Below are positions 26,863-38,192 of a stretch of DNA of 53,035 bases, piece after piece. Location: contig NZ_VLJN01000056.1 in NCBI RefSeq assembly GCF_007829435.1, positions 95,466 to 148,500 on the forward strand, written 5' to 3'. Source of the DNA: Cupriavidus gilardii J11. Lineage in GTDB: Bacteria; Pseudomonadota; Gammaproteobacteria; Burkholderiales; Burkholderiaceae. Numbering within the stretch: position 1 is the stretch's first letter; every line of letters starts with the position of its first letter. The notes beneath the pieces are model-generated. The model made no database searches. It had not been told where the DNA came from and was given only the letters and a program-made list of their open reading frames with translations. The position numbers and the translations under genes are program-made.

Positions 26863-28215
26863 ATGGATCTGCAAACCGCGCTGGTCGTCACCGGCATCGT
26901 GCTGCTGTTGCTCGTGGTGGCGTACAACCAATGGCAGATTCGCAAGTCGCGGCCGCCGCGCGCGCTGCAACCGGACGAGGAAGTGCCGCCGATGCGCGAG
27001 CCGGTGGTCGGCGAGGCCGTCAAGCCCGAAGTCAGCGCCAAGCTGCACGAGCCGCCGCGTCCGGACCAGATCCAGCGCAAGGAACCCACGCTGGCGGTGC
27101 CGCCGCTCGGCACGGACGCCGGGATGCGTGGCGACGAAGCGCAGGCGGAGGCCGAGGCCGCCCGCGCGGCATCGCCGCTGGTATCGGGCAGCGCCGACGC
27201 CGACGAACTGCTGGCCGAGGAAATGACCCATGCCACCAGTGCCACGCCACCGGCCGCCGAAGCCGGGGCTGAGTCCGACGAGGAAGGGCGGCGTGCCGCC
27301 GGTGCGCAAGCCGTCATCGCCCGGCAGCCGCCCGAGGCCACATCCGCCCCGGCCGAGCCCGCCGTGCCCGAGGGGCAGCCCCGGCCGGCCGCGATCGATC
27401 CGCTGATCGACTGCATCGTGCCGCTTCATCTCGAACGCAAGGCATCGGGCGACCGCATCCTGCCGCTGACCGGACGGCTGCGCCGCGCCGGTACCAAGCA
27501 GGTCCATATCGAAGGGCTGAACGAGGCCGCGAACGCGTGGGAGCCTGTCACGCCCGGCCACCAGTACGAGGACCTGCAGGTCGCGGTGCAACTGGCCAAT
27601 CGGGGTGGGCCGCTGAACGCGCTGGAGTTCTCGGAGTTCGTCAATGCGGTGGAGGCGCTGGCCGAGGCGCTCGACGCGTCGGCCGAATTGCCCGACATGA
27701 CGGAGACCGTGGCCAACGCGCGCGAGCTGGACAATTTCGCCGCCTCCTGCGATGTGCAGCTTGGCGTCAACGTGGTGTCCGACGGTGCACCCTGGTCCGC
27801 CGCCTACGTGCAGACGGTCGCCACGCAGGACGGCCTCGTGCTGTCGCGCGACGGCACCCGCTTCATCCGCTATCAGGCCGGCGCGGACGGCGTGCAGCGC
27901 GCGCTGTTCACGCTGCAATTCGGCGACACCAACTTCCTGCGCGATGACCTGACGGTCAAGGCCGGCCGGCAGATCACGCTGCTGCTTGACGTGCCGCAGG
28001 CCGCCCAGTCGGCCAAGCCGCTGAAGACCATGTGCGAGTACGGCAACAGCCTTGCGCAGCGCATGGGCGCGCAGCTCGTCGATGACAACCTGCGCGCGCT
28101 GACGGAGCCGTCGTTCATCGCGATCTTCCAGCAGCTGCAGGCCCTCTACGATAAGCTGGAAGCGCGCGGCATGCCGGCCGGATCGCCGGTGGCGCTGCGG
28201 CTGTTCAGCAATTGA
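26863..28215 (+). CDS. ZipA-like cell division protein
   Basis: Membrane-anchored protein of 450 residues with ZipA layout. A single N-terminal membrane helix (about residues 5-22, ALVVTGIVLLLLVVAYNQW) is followed by a long charged, proline/alanine-rich linker (about residues 30-270) and a C-terminal domain resembling the ZipA FtsZ-binding domain (about residues 300-440). The last includes VQLGVNVVSDGAPWSAAYVQ and TMCEYGNSLAQRMG. ATG at 26863 has GGAGG nine bases upstream; a GTG immediately before it is also possible. Its position between smc and ligA suggests one transcript. Conservation of sequence is weak, so a true ZipA role in tethering FtsZ is inferred, not shown. Confidence 0.8.
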   Translation: MDLQTALVVTGIVLLLLVVAYNQWQIRKSRPPRALQPDEEVPPMREPVVGEAVKPEVSAKLHEPPRPDQIQRKEPTLAVPPLGTDAGMRGDEAQAEAEAARAASPLVSGSADADELLAEEMTHATSATPPAAEAGAESDEEGRRAAGAQAVIARQPPEATSAPAEPAVPEGQPRPAAIDPLIDCIVPLHLERKASGDRILPLTGRLRRAGTKQVHIEGLNEAANAWEPVTPGHQYEDLQVAVQLANRGGPLNALEFSEFVNAVEALAEALDASAELPDMTETVANARELDNFAASCDVQLGVNVVSDGAPWSAAYVQTVATQDGLVLSRDGTRFIRYQAGADGVQRALFTLQFGDTNFLRDDLTVKAGRQITLLLDVPQAAQSAKPLKTMCEYGNSLAQRMGAQLVDDNLRALTEPSFIAIFQQLQALYDKLEARGMPAGSPVALRLFSN

Positions 28216-28241
28216 CCGGCGCGCCCGACGCGCGCCCCTGA

Positions 28242-30410
<2,169 letters not shown>

Positions 30411-30487
30411 GGATCGGCCAGATATCGATACTTCCGTCGTGCGTCGTGACGCAGTATGCGTTCTTCGCAATGCACAGGAGAGTCGGC

Positions 30488-30973
30488 ATGGCACATGTGG
30501 CATCCAACGGTATCTGGACGGACCTCGCGCTGAAGCTGGAGCAGATCGACAGCGGCATCCGCTGTGCGGGACTCACAAACAAGCAGACATACTGGGTGAC
30601 GCTGGGGCGCGGTGACGAGGCGAAGCAATACTCGGTCACCTATCTGCCGACGCCGGAGCCGTCGGGATGGCGCAGCCTGTTCCACCGTCCTCGCGGCGGG
30701 CAGGCCGGTCGCCGTGCCAGCTTTGTGGTCAGCCTGATGCCGTCGGACCGTTCGCCGCGCGGCGAGCAAAAGCCCGGTGTCATTAGCCGCCTGCTCCAGC
30801 GTTTCCATGACTGGCGCAGCGATGACAAGACGCGGCGCATCGGCAATGCCTTCCTCGAATCGCGAGAATCGGCGATACAACGACGCCTGACCGAACTGCT
30901 GTTCCACGCGCCCGCGGCAACCAAGCCGGCCGAATCGCCGGAGGCATGCTGCCAGCGGGTATTCCAGGCATAG
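30488..30973 (+). CDS. Unknown protein (161 aa)
   Basis: I do not recognise this protein. The N-terminal half (MAHVASNGIWTDLALKLEQI, then a stretch with YWVTLGRGDEAKQYSVTYLP) looks like a small alpha/beta domain. The C-terminal half is basic and helical (VISRLLQRFHDWRSDDKTRR). No signal peptide or membrane helix. ATG at 30488 follows AGGAGAG at good spacing, which supports it as a real gene. It lies between ligA and def in the same direction. Codon use is slightly less GC-biased than the neighbours, consistent with a lineage-specific gene. Confidence 0.6.
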   Translation: MAHVASNGIWTDLALKLEQIDSGIRCAGLTNKQTYWVTLGRGDEAKQYSVTYLPTPEPSGWRSLFHRPRGGQAGRRASFVVSLMPSDRSPRGEQKPGVISRLLQRFHDWRSDDKTRRIGNAFLESRESAIQRRLTELLFHAPAATKPAESPEACCQRVFQA

Positions 30974-31078
30974 GCGTCGGCAAGCAATGACTGGGCTACA
31001 ATCGCTCGCACCAGGGACGGCACCTCGCGCCCGGCAAACAGATGGCAATTCCCGCCGGCAAATCGCCAAGAGGCAATC

Positions 31079-31612
31079 ATGATCCGCGACATTCTGAAAA
31101 TGGGCGACCCGCGCCTGCTGCAAATCGCTCGCCCGGTCGAGCGCTTCAATACGCCCGAACTGCGCAATCTGATCGAGGACATGTTCGACACCATGGCGCA
31201 TGCCAATGGCGCCGGCCTCGCAGCGCCGCAGATCGGCGTCGACCTGCAGGTGGTGATCTTCGGCTTCGACCGCAACCCGCGCTATCCCGATGCGCCGACC
31301 GTCCCGAAGACGGTGCTGATCAATCCCGAACTGACGCCGCTGTCGGACGAGATGGAAGACGGCTGGGAGGGGTGCCTTTCCGTGCCGGGCCTGCGCGGCG
31401 TGGTGCCGCGCCACACCAGTCTGCGCTACACCGGGTTCGACCTGATGGGGCAGCCCATCGACCGTGTCGCTGAAGGCTTTCATGCGCGTGTGGTGCAGCA
31501 CGAGTGCGACCATCTGCGCGGCATTCTCTATCCGATGCGGGTCAGGGATTTCAGCCGTTTCGGCTATACCGAGGTGCTGTTTCCGGAGTTGGTGGGGCAG
31601 GGGGATGATTGA
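31079..31612 (+). CDS. def: Peptide deformylase
   Basis: Removes the formyl group from nascent N-terminal methionine; 177 residues. All three metal-site motifs are intact: [18 protein letters not shown] with the metal-binding cysteine, and HECDH at residues 141-145. ATG at 31079 gives [14 protein letters not shown], the usual family start. A TACAAT box at 30997-31002 could be its -10, but no -35 is evident. This def is not next to fmt, so a second deformylase gene elsewhere in the genome is likely (inference). Confidence 0.96.
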   Translation: MIRDILKMGDPRLLQIARPVERFNTPELRNLIEDMFDTMAHANGAGLAAPQIGVDLQVVIFGFDRNPRYPDAPTVPKTVLINPELTPLSDEMEDGWEGCLSVPGLRGVVPRHTSLRYTGFDLMGQPIDRVAEGFHARVVQHECDHLRGILYPMRVRDFSRFGYTEVLFPELVGQGDD

Positions 31613-31635
31613 AGGGCGCTTGCCGGCTTGATGTG

Positions 31636-31683
31636 ATTCCCCTCTCCCCCGCCCCTCTCCCGCGTTGCGGGGGAGAGGGCAGT
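31636..31683. repeat. Palindromic repeat copy 7
   Basis: Left arm CCCCTCTCCCCCGCCCC, centre CCCGCGTTGCGGG, and a shortened right arm GGGAGAGGGCAG. It lies between the convergent def and RluF-like genes and is the last copy of the family in the window. Confidence 0.8.
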
Positions 31684-31718
31684 CCCGGCCAAGCCGCTCC
31701 CCTCAAAACACCAACACC

Positions 31719-33212
31719 TCAAAACTTCTCATAGGCCGCCAGAAACCGCCACTGCCCCACCGGCAGATCCCCCAGCACAATCCTCCCCATCCGCACGCGC
31801 TTCAGGCCCACCACCTTCAGCCCGACCTGCTCGCACATCCGCCGGATCTGCCGCTTCTTGCCCTCGCGCAGCACGAAGCGCAACTGTTCCTCGTTCTGCC
31901 AGCTGACCTTGGCGGGTTTGAGCGGCTGCCCGTCGAGCGAAAGGCCATGGCGCAACTTGTCCAGCCGTTCGGCGGGAAACACCGCCGACACATTGCGTTC
32001 GACGGGCCCGTCGGGCGCGTCTTCCCACACCACGCGTACCAGATACTCCTTCTCGATGGTCGAGTCCTCGCCGATCAGCTGGCGGGCGATGCGGCCGTCC
32101 TGTGTCAGTACCAGCAGTCCCGTGGAGTCGATATCGAGCCGGCCAGCGGGCGCCAGGCCCTTGTGCTGCCACGGCGCGAAGCGCTTGCGGGTGGGGTCGC
32201 CTTCCCACTGGTTGTCGGCGGTGAACAGCGCGGCGGCGGGCTGGTAGCCGTCTTCGGCCTGTCCCGATACATAGCCGATCGGCTTGTGCAGCAGCACGGT
32301 AACGCGCTCACCTTGCACGGAACGCGCCGCCTGATGGATTTCGATTTCGGCGTCGGGGCGAACCCGCGTGCCCAGTTCGGTCACCGGCTTGCCGTCGACC
32401 AGCACCCAGCCGCGTGGAATCCATTCGTCGGCCTCGCGGCGCGAGCACAGGCCAAGCTCCGACATCCGCTTGGACAGGCGCACCAGTCCATCGTGGTCAG
32501 TGCCAGCCGTGTCCGGACGGGGCGCGCTCGCTGGCGTTGCGGCTCGCGGCGACCGCGTGGGCGGCATGGCGGTGTGCGACGGGCCGCCGGCCTTGCGGGC
32601 GCGCGCGTCTTCGCCGGCGAAGCTGGAACGTGCAGGGCGCGCCTCGCCCTCGTTACGGCGCGAGCGGGCCGGACGATCGCCCGGCGGACGGCGTTCGTCC
32701 GTGCCGGGCCGTCTCCCGCGTGGCGATGCATCGTCCGCGAAGCGGCGCGGTTTCGCATTCGTGTCGTCACCGAAGCGTCGGGGCGCGGAGCGGTTGTCAT
32801 CACCGAAGCGCCGGGGCTTCGCAGCGGTGCCGTCACCGAAGCGCCGGGACTTCGCAGCGGTGTCGTCACCGAAGCGACGGGGCCGTGCGCCCGCATTGTC
32901 CGTGGAGCGGCGCGCGCCAGCGACATCGTCGCCATAGCGGCGCTTCGGCCGTTCCTCGTCGCCGAACCGGCGCGGCCGTGCCGGCGCATCGTCGGCATTG
33001 CGCCGGGGCGGACGCGAGTCGCCCGCGTCGAACTGCGGCTTGCGCGCCAGCGCCGACTTGCGCGGCTTCGGTTCATCGCCGCCGCGGCCGCGCGCTTGCT
33101 TGATGCCTTCCGCGACGGTCTGCACGCGGCGACGGTTCAGGTCGGACACGCGCACGGGGCGGCTGGCGCCGGCCTTGCGGACGGCGGCGGTACCGCTGGA
33201 GCTTTCGGTCAA
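31719..33212 (-). CDS. RluF-like 23S rRNA pseudouridine synthase with arginine-rich repeat N-terminus
   Basis: RNA pseudouridine synthase, 497 residues; relatives are about 290. The enzyme core is C-terminal: an S4 RNA-binding domain (about residues 243-292, [20 protein letters not shown]) and the synthase fold with catalytic Asp360 in GRLDIDSTG. The ending [20 protein letters not shown] plus LPVGQWR is closer to RluF than RluB, so U2604-type modification is the better guess. The N-terminal 240 residues are disordered and basic, with eight RR-F-G-D-D-like units at residues 81-161 spaced 10-11 apart. The only early start is a TTG at 33212 overlapping the stop of a small upstream ORF; later GTGs are possible. 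Confidence 0.88.
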   Translation of the reverse strand: MTESSSGTAAVRKAGASRPVRVSDLNRRRVQTVAEGIKQARGRGGDEPKPRKSALARKPQFDAGDSRPPRRNADDAPARPRRFGDEERPKRRYGDDVAGARRSTDNAGARPRRFGDDTAAKSRRFGDGTAAKPRRFGDDNRSAPRRFGDDTNAKPRRFADDASPRGRRPGTDERRPPGDRPARSRRNEGEARPARSSFAGEDARARKAGGPSHTAMPPTRSPRAATPASAPRPDTAGTDHDGLVRLSKRMSELGLCSRREADEWIPRGWVLVDGKPVTELGTRVRPDAEIEIHQAARSVQGERVTVLLHKPIGYVSGQAEDGYQPAAALFTADNQWEGDPTRKRFAPWQHKGLAPAGRLDIDSTGLLVLTQDGRIARQLIGEDSTIEKEYLVRVVWEDAPDGPVERNVSAVFPAERLDKLRHGLSLDGQPLKPAKVSWQNEEQLRFVLREGKKRQIRRMCEQVGLKVVGLKRVRMGRIVLGDLPVGQWRFLAAYEKF

Positions 33213-33313
33213 TAGAACTTGCGCAGGTCCATGCCCTGGTAGGAGCCACTGGCGGAGCCAGCGGCGGACTTCAGTCCCAAGGTCTTGCGCTTGGGCGAGG
33301 GTTGGTCGGTCAT
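33209..33313 (-). CDS. Possible 34-residue protein upstream of the RluF-like gene
   Basis: A short frame from ATG at 33313, reading [15 protein letters not shown] and ending GMDLRKFY. It lies 33 bases after glnD, and its stop overlaps the TTG start of the RluF-like gene, so it may feed ribosomes to that gene. No Shine-Dalgarno site is visible. The lysine-rich KRKTLGLK opening recalls tails found on some pseudouridine synthases, so it could also be a detached N-terminus. It is real only if the peptide is conserved in relatives. Confidence 0.4.
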   Translation of the reverse strand: MTDQPSPKRKTLGLKSAAGSASGSYQGMDLRKFY

Positions 33314-33346
33314 ATCAGGGTAAGAGTGGCTGCGGTCGGCGTGGCG

Positions 33347-35929
33347 TCAGAGGTCCAGCGCCGCCAGCAAGTCCTGTTCGAGCTGGATTTCCAGCCGGTT
33401 GTCCGAGGCCAGGCGGCTGCCGTCGACGAGGAACATGTCCTCGACGCGCTCGCCCAGCGTGTTGATGCGGGCGGTATGCACCGACACGCGATGCCGCGCG
33501 AGCACCCGTGCGATCGCGTACAGCAGGCCGGTGCGGTCGTTTGCCGACAGTTCCAGCAGATAGTATTGGCCGCGCTCGTCGGGCCGCAGGTCGACGCGCG
33601 GCTTGATCGGGAAGCTGCGGGACTGGCGCGACAGCCGGCCCGGCGAAGGCTCGGGCAGCGGCGCCTGCTGCGCCAATCGTTCGCACAGCTCATGCTCGAC
33701 CAGCGCGATGATGTCGCGGTAGGTGTCCCGACCGCCGCCCATGACGGGGTCGGTCACCTGGAAGGTATCCAGCGCGTAGCCGTGGCGGGTGGTATGGATC
33801 TTCGCTTCCTGGATCGACAGGCCCTTGCGTTCGAAATAGCCACAGATGCGCGCGAACAGGTCGGGCTGGTCGCCGGCGTACACCGCCACCTGCAAGCCTT
33901 CGCCCGCGGGAGAAATCCGTGCCTTCACCACGGGTTGCGCACTGTTGACGCGCCGCGCCAGATGGCGCGTCAGCCAGGCGATATCGCGCGCGTCGTGGCG
34001 CAGGAAGAAGGCCACATCGAGCTGTTCCCACAGCGGCTTTGCCAGATCGGGATCGAACGCCTGCAGCCGCAGCGCGGCGATGGTCTCTTCGCGGCGCTGC
34101 GACCACAGCGAGTGCGGGTCCACGCGCGCGCCGCCCAGCACACGCAGCGTGATGCGATACAGGTCCTCCAGCAGCTTGCCCTTCCAGGCGTTCCATACCT
34201 TGGGGCTGGTGCCGCGGATATCGGCCACGGTCAGGAGGTAGAGCGCGGTCAGGTAGCGCTCGTTGCCGACCACGCGCGCGAACGCATGCACCACCTCGGG
34301 ATCGGTCATGTCCTGCTTCTGCGCGACATGGCTCATGGTCAGATGGTGCTCGACCAGCCAGCAGATCAGGTCGGCGTCCTCCTTCGCGATGCCGTGGCGC
34401 CTGCAGAAGCGGCGCGCATCGACGGTGCCGAGCTTCGAGTGGTCGCCGCCGCGCCCCTTGGCGATATCGTGGAACAGCGCGGCCACCCACAGCACCCACG
34501 GCTTGTCGAAGTTCGCCATCAGCTGGCTGCAGAACGGGAACTCGTGCGTGTGCTCGACGATCGCGAACCGGCGCATATTGCGCACGACCATCAGGATGTG
34601 CTGGTCCACGGTGTAGACGTGGAACAGGTCGTGCTGCATCTGCCCGACGATGCGGCGGAAGTTGATCAGGTAGCGGCCCAGCACGCTGGTCTGGTTCATC
34701 AGCCGCAGCGCATGGGTGATGCCCTGCGGCTCCTGGATGATGGCCAGAAACTGGCGCCGGTTGACGGGATCGTTGCGCCAGCGCGCGTCCATCACGGTGC
34801 GGGCGTTGTAGAGCCCGCGCAGCGTGCGCGGCGACAGGCCCTTGACGCCGGGCGTGCGCTCGTACAGCAGGAAGGTTTCGAGGATCGCGTGCGGATCGCG
34901 CTCGTACAGGTCGTCGCTGGTGATCTCGAGCATGCCCTGACGCTCGACGAAGCGTTCGTTGATCTCTCGCGTCACCATCGACTGGCTGGGGAACAGCATG
35001 GCCTCGATGTTCAGCAGCAGCACGCTGTTCAACTGGGTCACCGCCTTGGCGGCCCAGTAGTAGCGCCGCATCAGCTGTTCGCTGGCGCGCTTGTTCTGGT
35101 TCTGCCGGTAGCCGAAGGCCTCGGCCAGCGCCGTCTGCAGGTCGAACACCAGTACGTCCTGGCGCCTGCCGGCCAGCAGGTGCAGCCGCGCGCGGATGCT
35201 CTTGAGCAGCCGTTCGTTGCGCGACAGCTCCTGCTCCTCGCGCTCGGTCAGCAGGCCCTTGTCCCGCAGCTCCTTCCAGCTGTCGCCGAAGCCGGCGGCC
35301 TTGGTCATCCACAGGATCACCTGCAGGTCGCGCAGCCCCCCGGGGCTTTCCTTGCAGTTCGGTTCCAGCGAGTAGGGCGTGTCCTGGTACTTGGCGTGGC
35401 GCTGCCGCAGTTCCAGCAGCTTGGCCTGGAAAAAGGCGCGCGCATCGACGTCGGCGGCGTGGCGCGTGCGCAGTCCGGCGAACAGTCCGCGATTGCCGGT
35501 CAGCAGCCGCGCTTCCAGCAGCGCGGTGCGAATGGTGATGTCCTGGCGCGCCTCGCGGATGCAATCGTCGACGGTGCGCACCGACGAACCAATCTCCAGG
35601 CCCAGGTCCCAGCACAGGCCGATGAACTTCTCCAGCCGCGCGACGGTGTCCGCATCCGGCTCGGCGCGCAGCAACAGCAGCACGTCGACGTCGGAATGCG
35701 GAAACAGTTCGCCACGGCCATAGCCGCCCACGGCGACCAGCGCCATGTCGGCGGGCAGCCCGAGGCCGTGCCAGCACTCGACCAGCGCGCGGTCCACGGC
35801 CTGCCGCAGCCGCGTGGTCAGCGCGGTCACCGCGCCGCCGGCGGTGAAGGCGTCGAACAGGGCCTGCTTGTCGGCCTTCAGGCGGTCGCGAACGCGCGAC
35901 GCCAGCAGCAGTTCGGGTGAAGTGTCCAT
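33347..35929 (-). CDS. glnD: Bifunctional uridylyltransferase/uridylyl-removing enzyme
   Basis: Nitrogen sensor that uridylylates PII proteins when glutamine is low and removes UMP when it is high; 860 residues. The nucleotidyltransferase motif [17 protein letters not shown] starts at residue 68 with Asp80 and Asp82. The HD phosphohydrolase pair is His487-Asp488 in [14 protein letters not shown]. Two ACT domains, which bind glutamine, close the protein ([16 protein letters not shown] and [19 protein letters not shown]). ATG at 35929 starts [15 protein letters not shown]; a further in-frame ATG at 35953 is possible. It follows map by a 93-base gap with a hairpin at 35995-36016. Confidence 0.96.
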   Translation of the reverse strand: MDTSPELLLASRVRDRLKADKQALFDAFTAGGAVTALTTRLRQAVDRALVECWHGLGLPADMALVAVGGYGRGELFPHSDVDVLLLLRAEPDADTVARLEKFIGLCWDLGLEIGSSVRTVDDCIREARQDITIRTALLEARLLTGNRGLFAGLRTRHAADVDARAFFQAKLLELRQRHAKYQDTPYSLEPNCKESPGGLRDLQVILWMTKAAGFGDSWKELRDKGLLTEREEQELSRNERLLKSIRARLHLLAGRRQDVLVFDLQTALAEAFGYRQNQNKRASEQLMRRYYWAAKAVTQLNSVLLLNIEAMLFPSQSMVTREINERFVERQGMLEITSDDLYERDPHAILETFLLYERTPGVKGLSPRTLRGLYNARTVMDARWRNDPVNRRQFLAIIQEPQGITHALRLMNQTSVLGRYLINFRRIVGQMQHDLFHVYTVDQHILMVVRNMRRFAIVEHTHEFPFCSQLMANFDKPWVLWVAALFHDIAKGRGGDHSKLGTVDARRFCRRHGIAKEDADLICWLVEHHLTMSHVAQKQDMTDPEVVHAFARVVGNERYLTALYLLTVADIRGTSPKVWNAWKGKLLEDLYRITLRVLGGARVDPHSLWSQRREETIAALRLQAFDPDLAKPLWEQLDVAFFLRHDARDIAWLTRHLARRVNSAQPVVKARISPAGEGLQVAVYAGDQPDLFARICGYFERKGLSIQEAKIHTTRHGYALDTFQVTDPVMGGGRDTYRDIIALVEHELCERLAQQAPLPEPSPGRLSRQSRSFPIKPRVDLRPDERGQYYLLELSANDRTGLLYAIARVLARHRVSVHTARINTLGERVEDMFLVDGSRLASDNRLEIQLEQDLLAALDL

Positions 35930-35994
35930 GATGGGGGAGGGCTGGGATGGCATCGGTGTGACGGCGCTAGGCGCGGCGGGCCGCCGCAAACGAC

Positions 35995-36016
35995 GAGGGC
36001 GCCTGCCGGCGCCCTC
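35995..36016. other. Hairpin between map and glnD
   Basis: Perfect nine-base arms GAGGGCGCC and GGCGCCCTC around TGCC, seven bases past the map stop. The only T-run (TTTT) is on the plus-strand side, so it is not a good terminator for the map-to-glnD direction; mRNA stabilisation is more likely. Confidence 0.5.
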
Positions 36017-36022
36017 TTTTGG

Positions 36023-36841
36023 TCAGGCCGCGACCGAGTCGGTGACGAAGGCGGGCGGCGCCTGCGTGCCGGCCGACACGGTGAGCACTTCATAGCCGGT
36101 GTCGGTCACCAGCACGGTGTGTTCCCATTGCGCGGACAGGCTGCGGTCGCGCGTCTTGACGGTCCATTGGTCCGGCATCGTGCGGATGTCGCGCTTGCCG
36201 GCGTTGATCATCGGCTCGATGGTGAAGATCATGCCGGCCTGCAGTTCCATCCCGGTGCCGGGGCGGCCATAGTGCAGGACCTGCGGGTCCTCGTGGAAGT
36301 TCTTGCCGATGCCGTGGCCGCAGTATTCCCGCACCACGCTGTAGCCGGCCGCCTCCGCATGCTGCTGGATCACGTGGCCGATATCGCCCAGCCGCGCGCC
36401 GGGACGCACCACGGCGATGCCCTTCCACATGCACTCGAAGGTCACCTGGGTCAGGCGCTTGGCCAGGATCGAGCCTTCGCCCACCAGGAACATCCGGCTG
36501 GTGTCGCCGTAATAACCGTCCTTGGTGATCACGGTGATGTCGAGGTTCACCACATCGCCGTTCTTCAGCACGCGGTCGCCCGGAATGCCATGGCAGATCA
36601 CATCATTGACGGATGTGCAGATGGCGCCCGGGAAGGGCGGATAGCCCGGAGGCGCGTAATTCAGCGGCGCCGGCACCGTGCCCTGCACATCGCGCATATA
36701 GGCGTGGCACAGGCGGTCGAGTTCGCCGGTGGTGACGCCGGGCTTGACGAAGGGGGTGATGTAGTCGAGGACTTCCGATGCGAGGCGGCAGGCCACCCGC
36801 ATATGGGCGATGTCTTCGGGGGTCTTCAAATGGATGCTCAT
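36023..36841 (-). CDS. map: Methionine aminopeptidase, type I
   Basis: Removes the initiator methionine after deformylation; 272 residues, a normal type Ia size. The five metal ligands are seen in NLDITVI (Asp), YGDTSRMF (Asp), CGHGIGKNFH (His), TIEPMI (Glu) and WEHTVLV (Glu). ATG at 36841 gives MSIHLKTPEDIAHMR. It is divergent from rpsB, an arrangement common in proteobacteria, and precedes glnD on the same strand. Confidence 0.97.
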   Translation of the reverse strand: MSIHLKTPEDIAHMRVACRLASEVLDYITPFVKPGVTTGELDRLCHAYMRDVQGTVPAPLNYAPPGYPPFPGAICTSVNDVICHGIPGDRVLKNGDVVNLDITVITKDGYYGDTSRMFLVGEGSILAKRLTQVTFECMWKGIAVVRPGARLGDIGHVIQQHAEAAGYSVVREYCGHGIGKNFHEDPQVLHYGRPGTGMELQAGMIFTIEPMINAGKRDIRTMPDQWTVKTRDRSLSAQWEHTVLVTDTGYEVLTVSAGTQAPPAFVTDSVAA

Positions 36842-36903
36842 GCTGCTACACGGGTGTGACGAGCAAACCACTGTCGGCGCCCGTTCTCGATTGGCAAAGC
36901 GGA

Positions 36904-36932
36904 ATTATCGCACCTTCGGGCCGGTGTGGCAT
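36904..36932 (-). promoter_or_regulatory. Putative map promoter
   Basis: Minus-strand ATGCCA (36932-36927), 17 bases, then GATAAT (36909-36904), about 60 bases before the map ATG. Partial consensus matches only. It lies in the 341-base map-rpsB gap, which otherwise holds the rpsB promoter and leader. Confidence 0.4.
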
Positions 36933-37013
36933 TTTTTGGGGCGGGGAAGGGGCATGTGATGGGCGGTTCACTGCGGCTGCCCTTACCCATGCCCCGCTAA
37001 CCGCCAGGGCCCC

Positions 37014-37042
37014 TTGAGCAATCCCCGCCGCCTTGCTACAAT
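37014..37042 (+). promoter_or_regulatory. rpsB promoter
   Basis: TTGAGC (37014-37019), a 17-base spacer and TACAAT (37037-37042), with a TG one base before the -10 (extended form). Predicted start near 37049 leaves a leader of about 134 bases before the rpsB ATG. Confidence 0.75.
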
Positions 37043-37107
37043 CGCTGGCTCACCTGCATCCGTGCAGGGAGGGCGGCAGGGCAAACTCGCCAGGCCGCCA
37101 AAATCGC

Positions 37108-37157
37108 GAGCCCGTCCATCCGGGGTGTTCCTGTCAAGGAATGTCGGGGCGGGCTTC
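37108..37157 (+). promoter_or_regulatory. Stem-loop in the rpsB leader
   Basis: An outer stem pairs AGCCCGTCC with GGGCGGGCT and an inner hairpin TTCCT-GTC-AAGGAA sits within it, ending 26 bases before the rpsB start. Ribosomal protein S2 represses its own operon through the leader in other bacteria; this structure could be the local equivalent, which is inference. Confidence 0.4.
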
Positions 37158-37182
37158 AGACCGAACCCTTTTGGAGATTCAC

Positions 37183-37923
37183 ATGTCCGTCACCATGCGC
37201 GAAATGCTGGAAGCCGGTTGCCACTTCGGCCACCAGACCCGCTTCTGGAACCCCAAGATGGCCCCGTTCATCTTCGGCCATCGCAACAAGATCCACATCA
37301 TCAACCTGGAAAAGACGCTGCCGATGTTCCAGGACGCGCTGAAGTACGTGCGTCAGCTGGCAGCGAATCGCGGCACCATCCTGTTCGTCGGCACCAAGCG
37401 CCAGTCGCGCGAGATCCTGGCCGAGGAAGCAGGCCGCGCCGGCATGCCCTACGTCGATGCCCGCTGGCTCGGCGGCATGCTGACCAACTTCAAGACCGTC
37501 AAGACCTCGATCAAGCGCCTGAAGGACATGGAAGCCGCCAAGGAAGCTGGCGCGCTGGAAACCATGAGCAAGAAGGAAGCGCTGATGTTCGAGCGCGAGA
37601 TGCAGAAGCTGGAGAAGTCGATCGGCGGCATCAAGGACATGGGCGGCATTCCCGACGCCATCTTCGTGGTCGACGTCGGCTACCACAAGATCGCCGTGAC
37701 CGAAGCCAACAAGCTGGGCATTCCGGTGATCGGCGTGGTCGATACCAACCACTCGCCGGACGGCATCGATTATGTGATCCCGGGCAACGACGACTCGAGC
37801 AAGGCCGTGGCGCTGTACGTGCGCGGCGTGGCCGACGCGATCCTGGAAGGCCGTGCCAACGCGGTGCAGGACGTGGTCGAGGCCGTGCGCGGCGACGACT
37901 TCGTGGAAGTCGAGGAAGCCTGA
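37183..37923 (+). CDS. rpsB: 30S ribosomal protein S2
   Basis: Small-subunit protein S2, 246 residues. It starts [20 protein letters not shown], and carries the family signatures [17 protein letters not shown] and [20 protein letters not shown]. The C-terminus is acidic (DDFVEVEEA). ATG at 37183 has GGAG at suitable spacing. First gene of the rpsB-tsf-pyrH-frr block; a strong terminator-like hairpin follows, so tsf may be expressed at a lower level or by read-through. Confidence 0.98.
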   Translation: MSVTMREMLEAGCHFGHQTRFWNPKMAPFIFGHRNKIHIINLEKTLPMFQDALKYVRQLAANRGTILFVGTKRQSREILAEEAGRAGMPYVDARWLGGMLTNFKTVKTSIKRLKDMEAAKEAGALETMSKKEALMFEREMQKLEKSIGGIKDMGGIPDAIFVVDVGYHKIAVTEANKLGIPVIGVVDTNHSPDGIDYVIPGNDDSSKAVALYVRGVADAILEGRANAVQDVVEAVRGDDFVEVEEA

Positions 37924-38049
37924 GCGCCCGGAGTGCCCTGAAGGCCCGCGGGACCCATCACGCGAGACATGACGAGCAGCACCGCATGGTTCGAAGCCGC
38001 CGGCTGGGCCGGCGTGCCGGGGTCCCGGCAGCAATAGCGGGGCGAAATC

Positions 38050-38078
38050 GGGGGCGACATCGTGCGCCCCTTTTTTTT
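38050..38078 (+). terminator. Terminator or attenuator between rpsB and tsf
   Basis: GGGGCG and CGCCCC pair around an eight-base loop, followed directly by eight T. It looks like a full intrinsic terminator 127 bases after the rpsB stop. Because tsf follows with no strong promoter seen, partial read-through is likely. Confidence 0.75.
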
Positions 38079-38192
38079 GAATGATTGTCATCCGGCGCCG
38101 GCAATATGGCGGCGGGTGATTCGTTGAACAGCACGCGGCCGGCACCGCGACCCAGTCGCTGGCGGCGGCGTGAATCAATCAAGGAGTGACAA

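Noticed and set aside
32700..32975. CRISPR-like direct repeats
   Set aside because: The ~33-base periodicity is in frame and encodes RR-F-G-D units of a protein; there are no unique spacers or cas genes.
33690..35777. 695-codon open frame in another frame of glnD
   Set aside because: Arg/Ala-rich composition, no motifs, and it lies wholly inside glnD.
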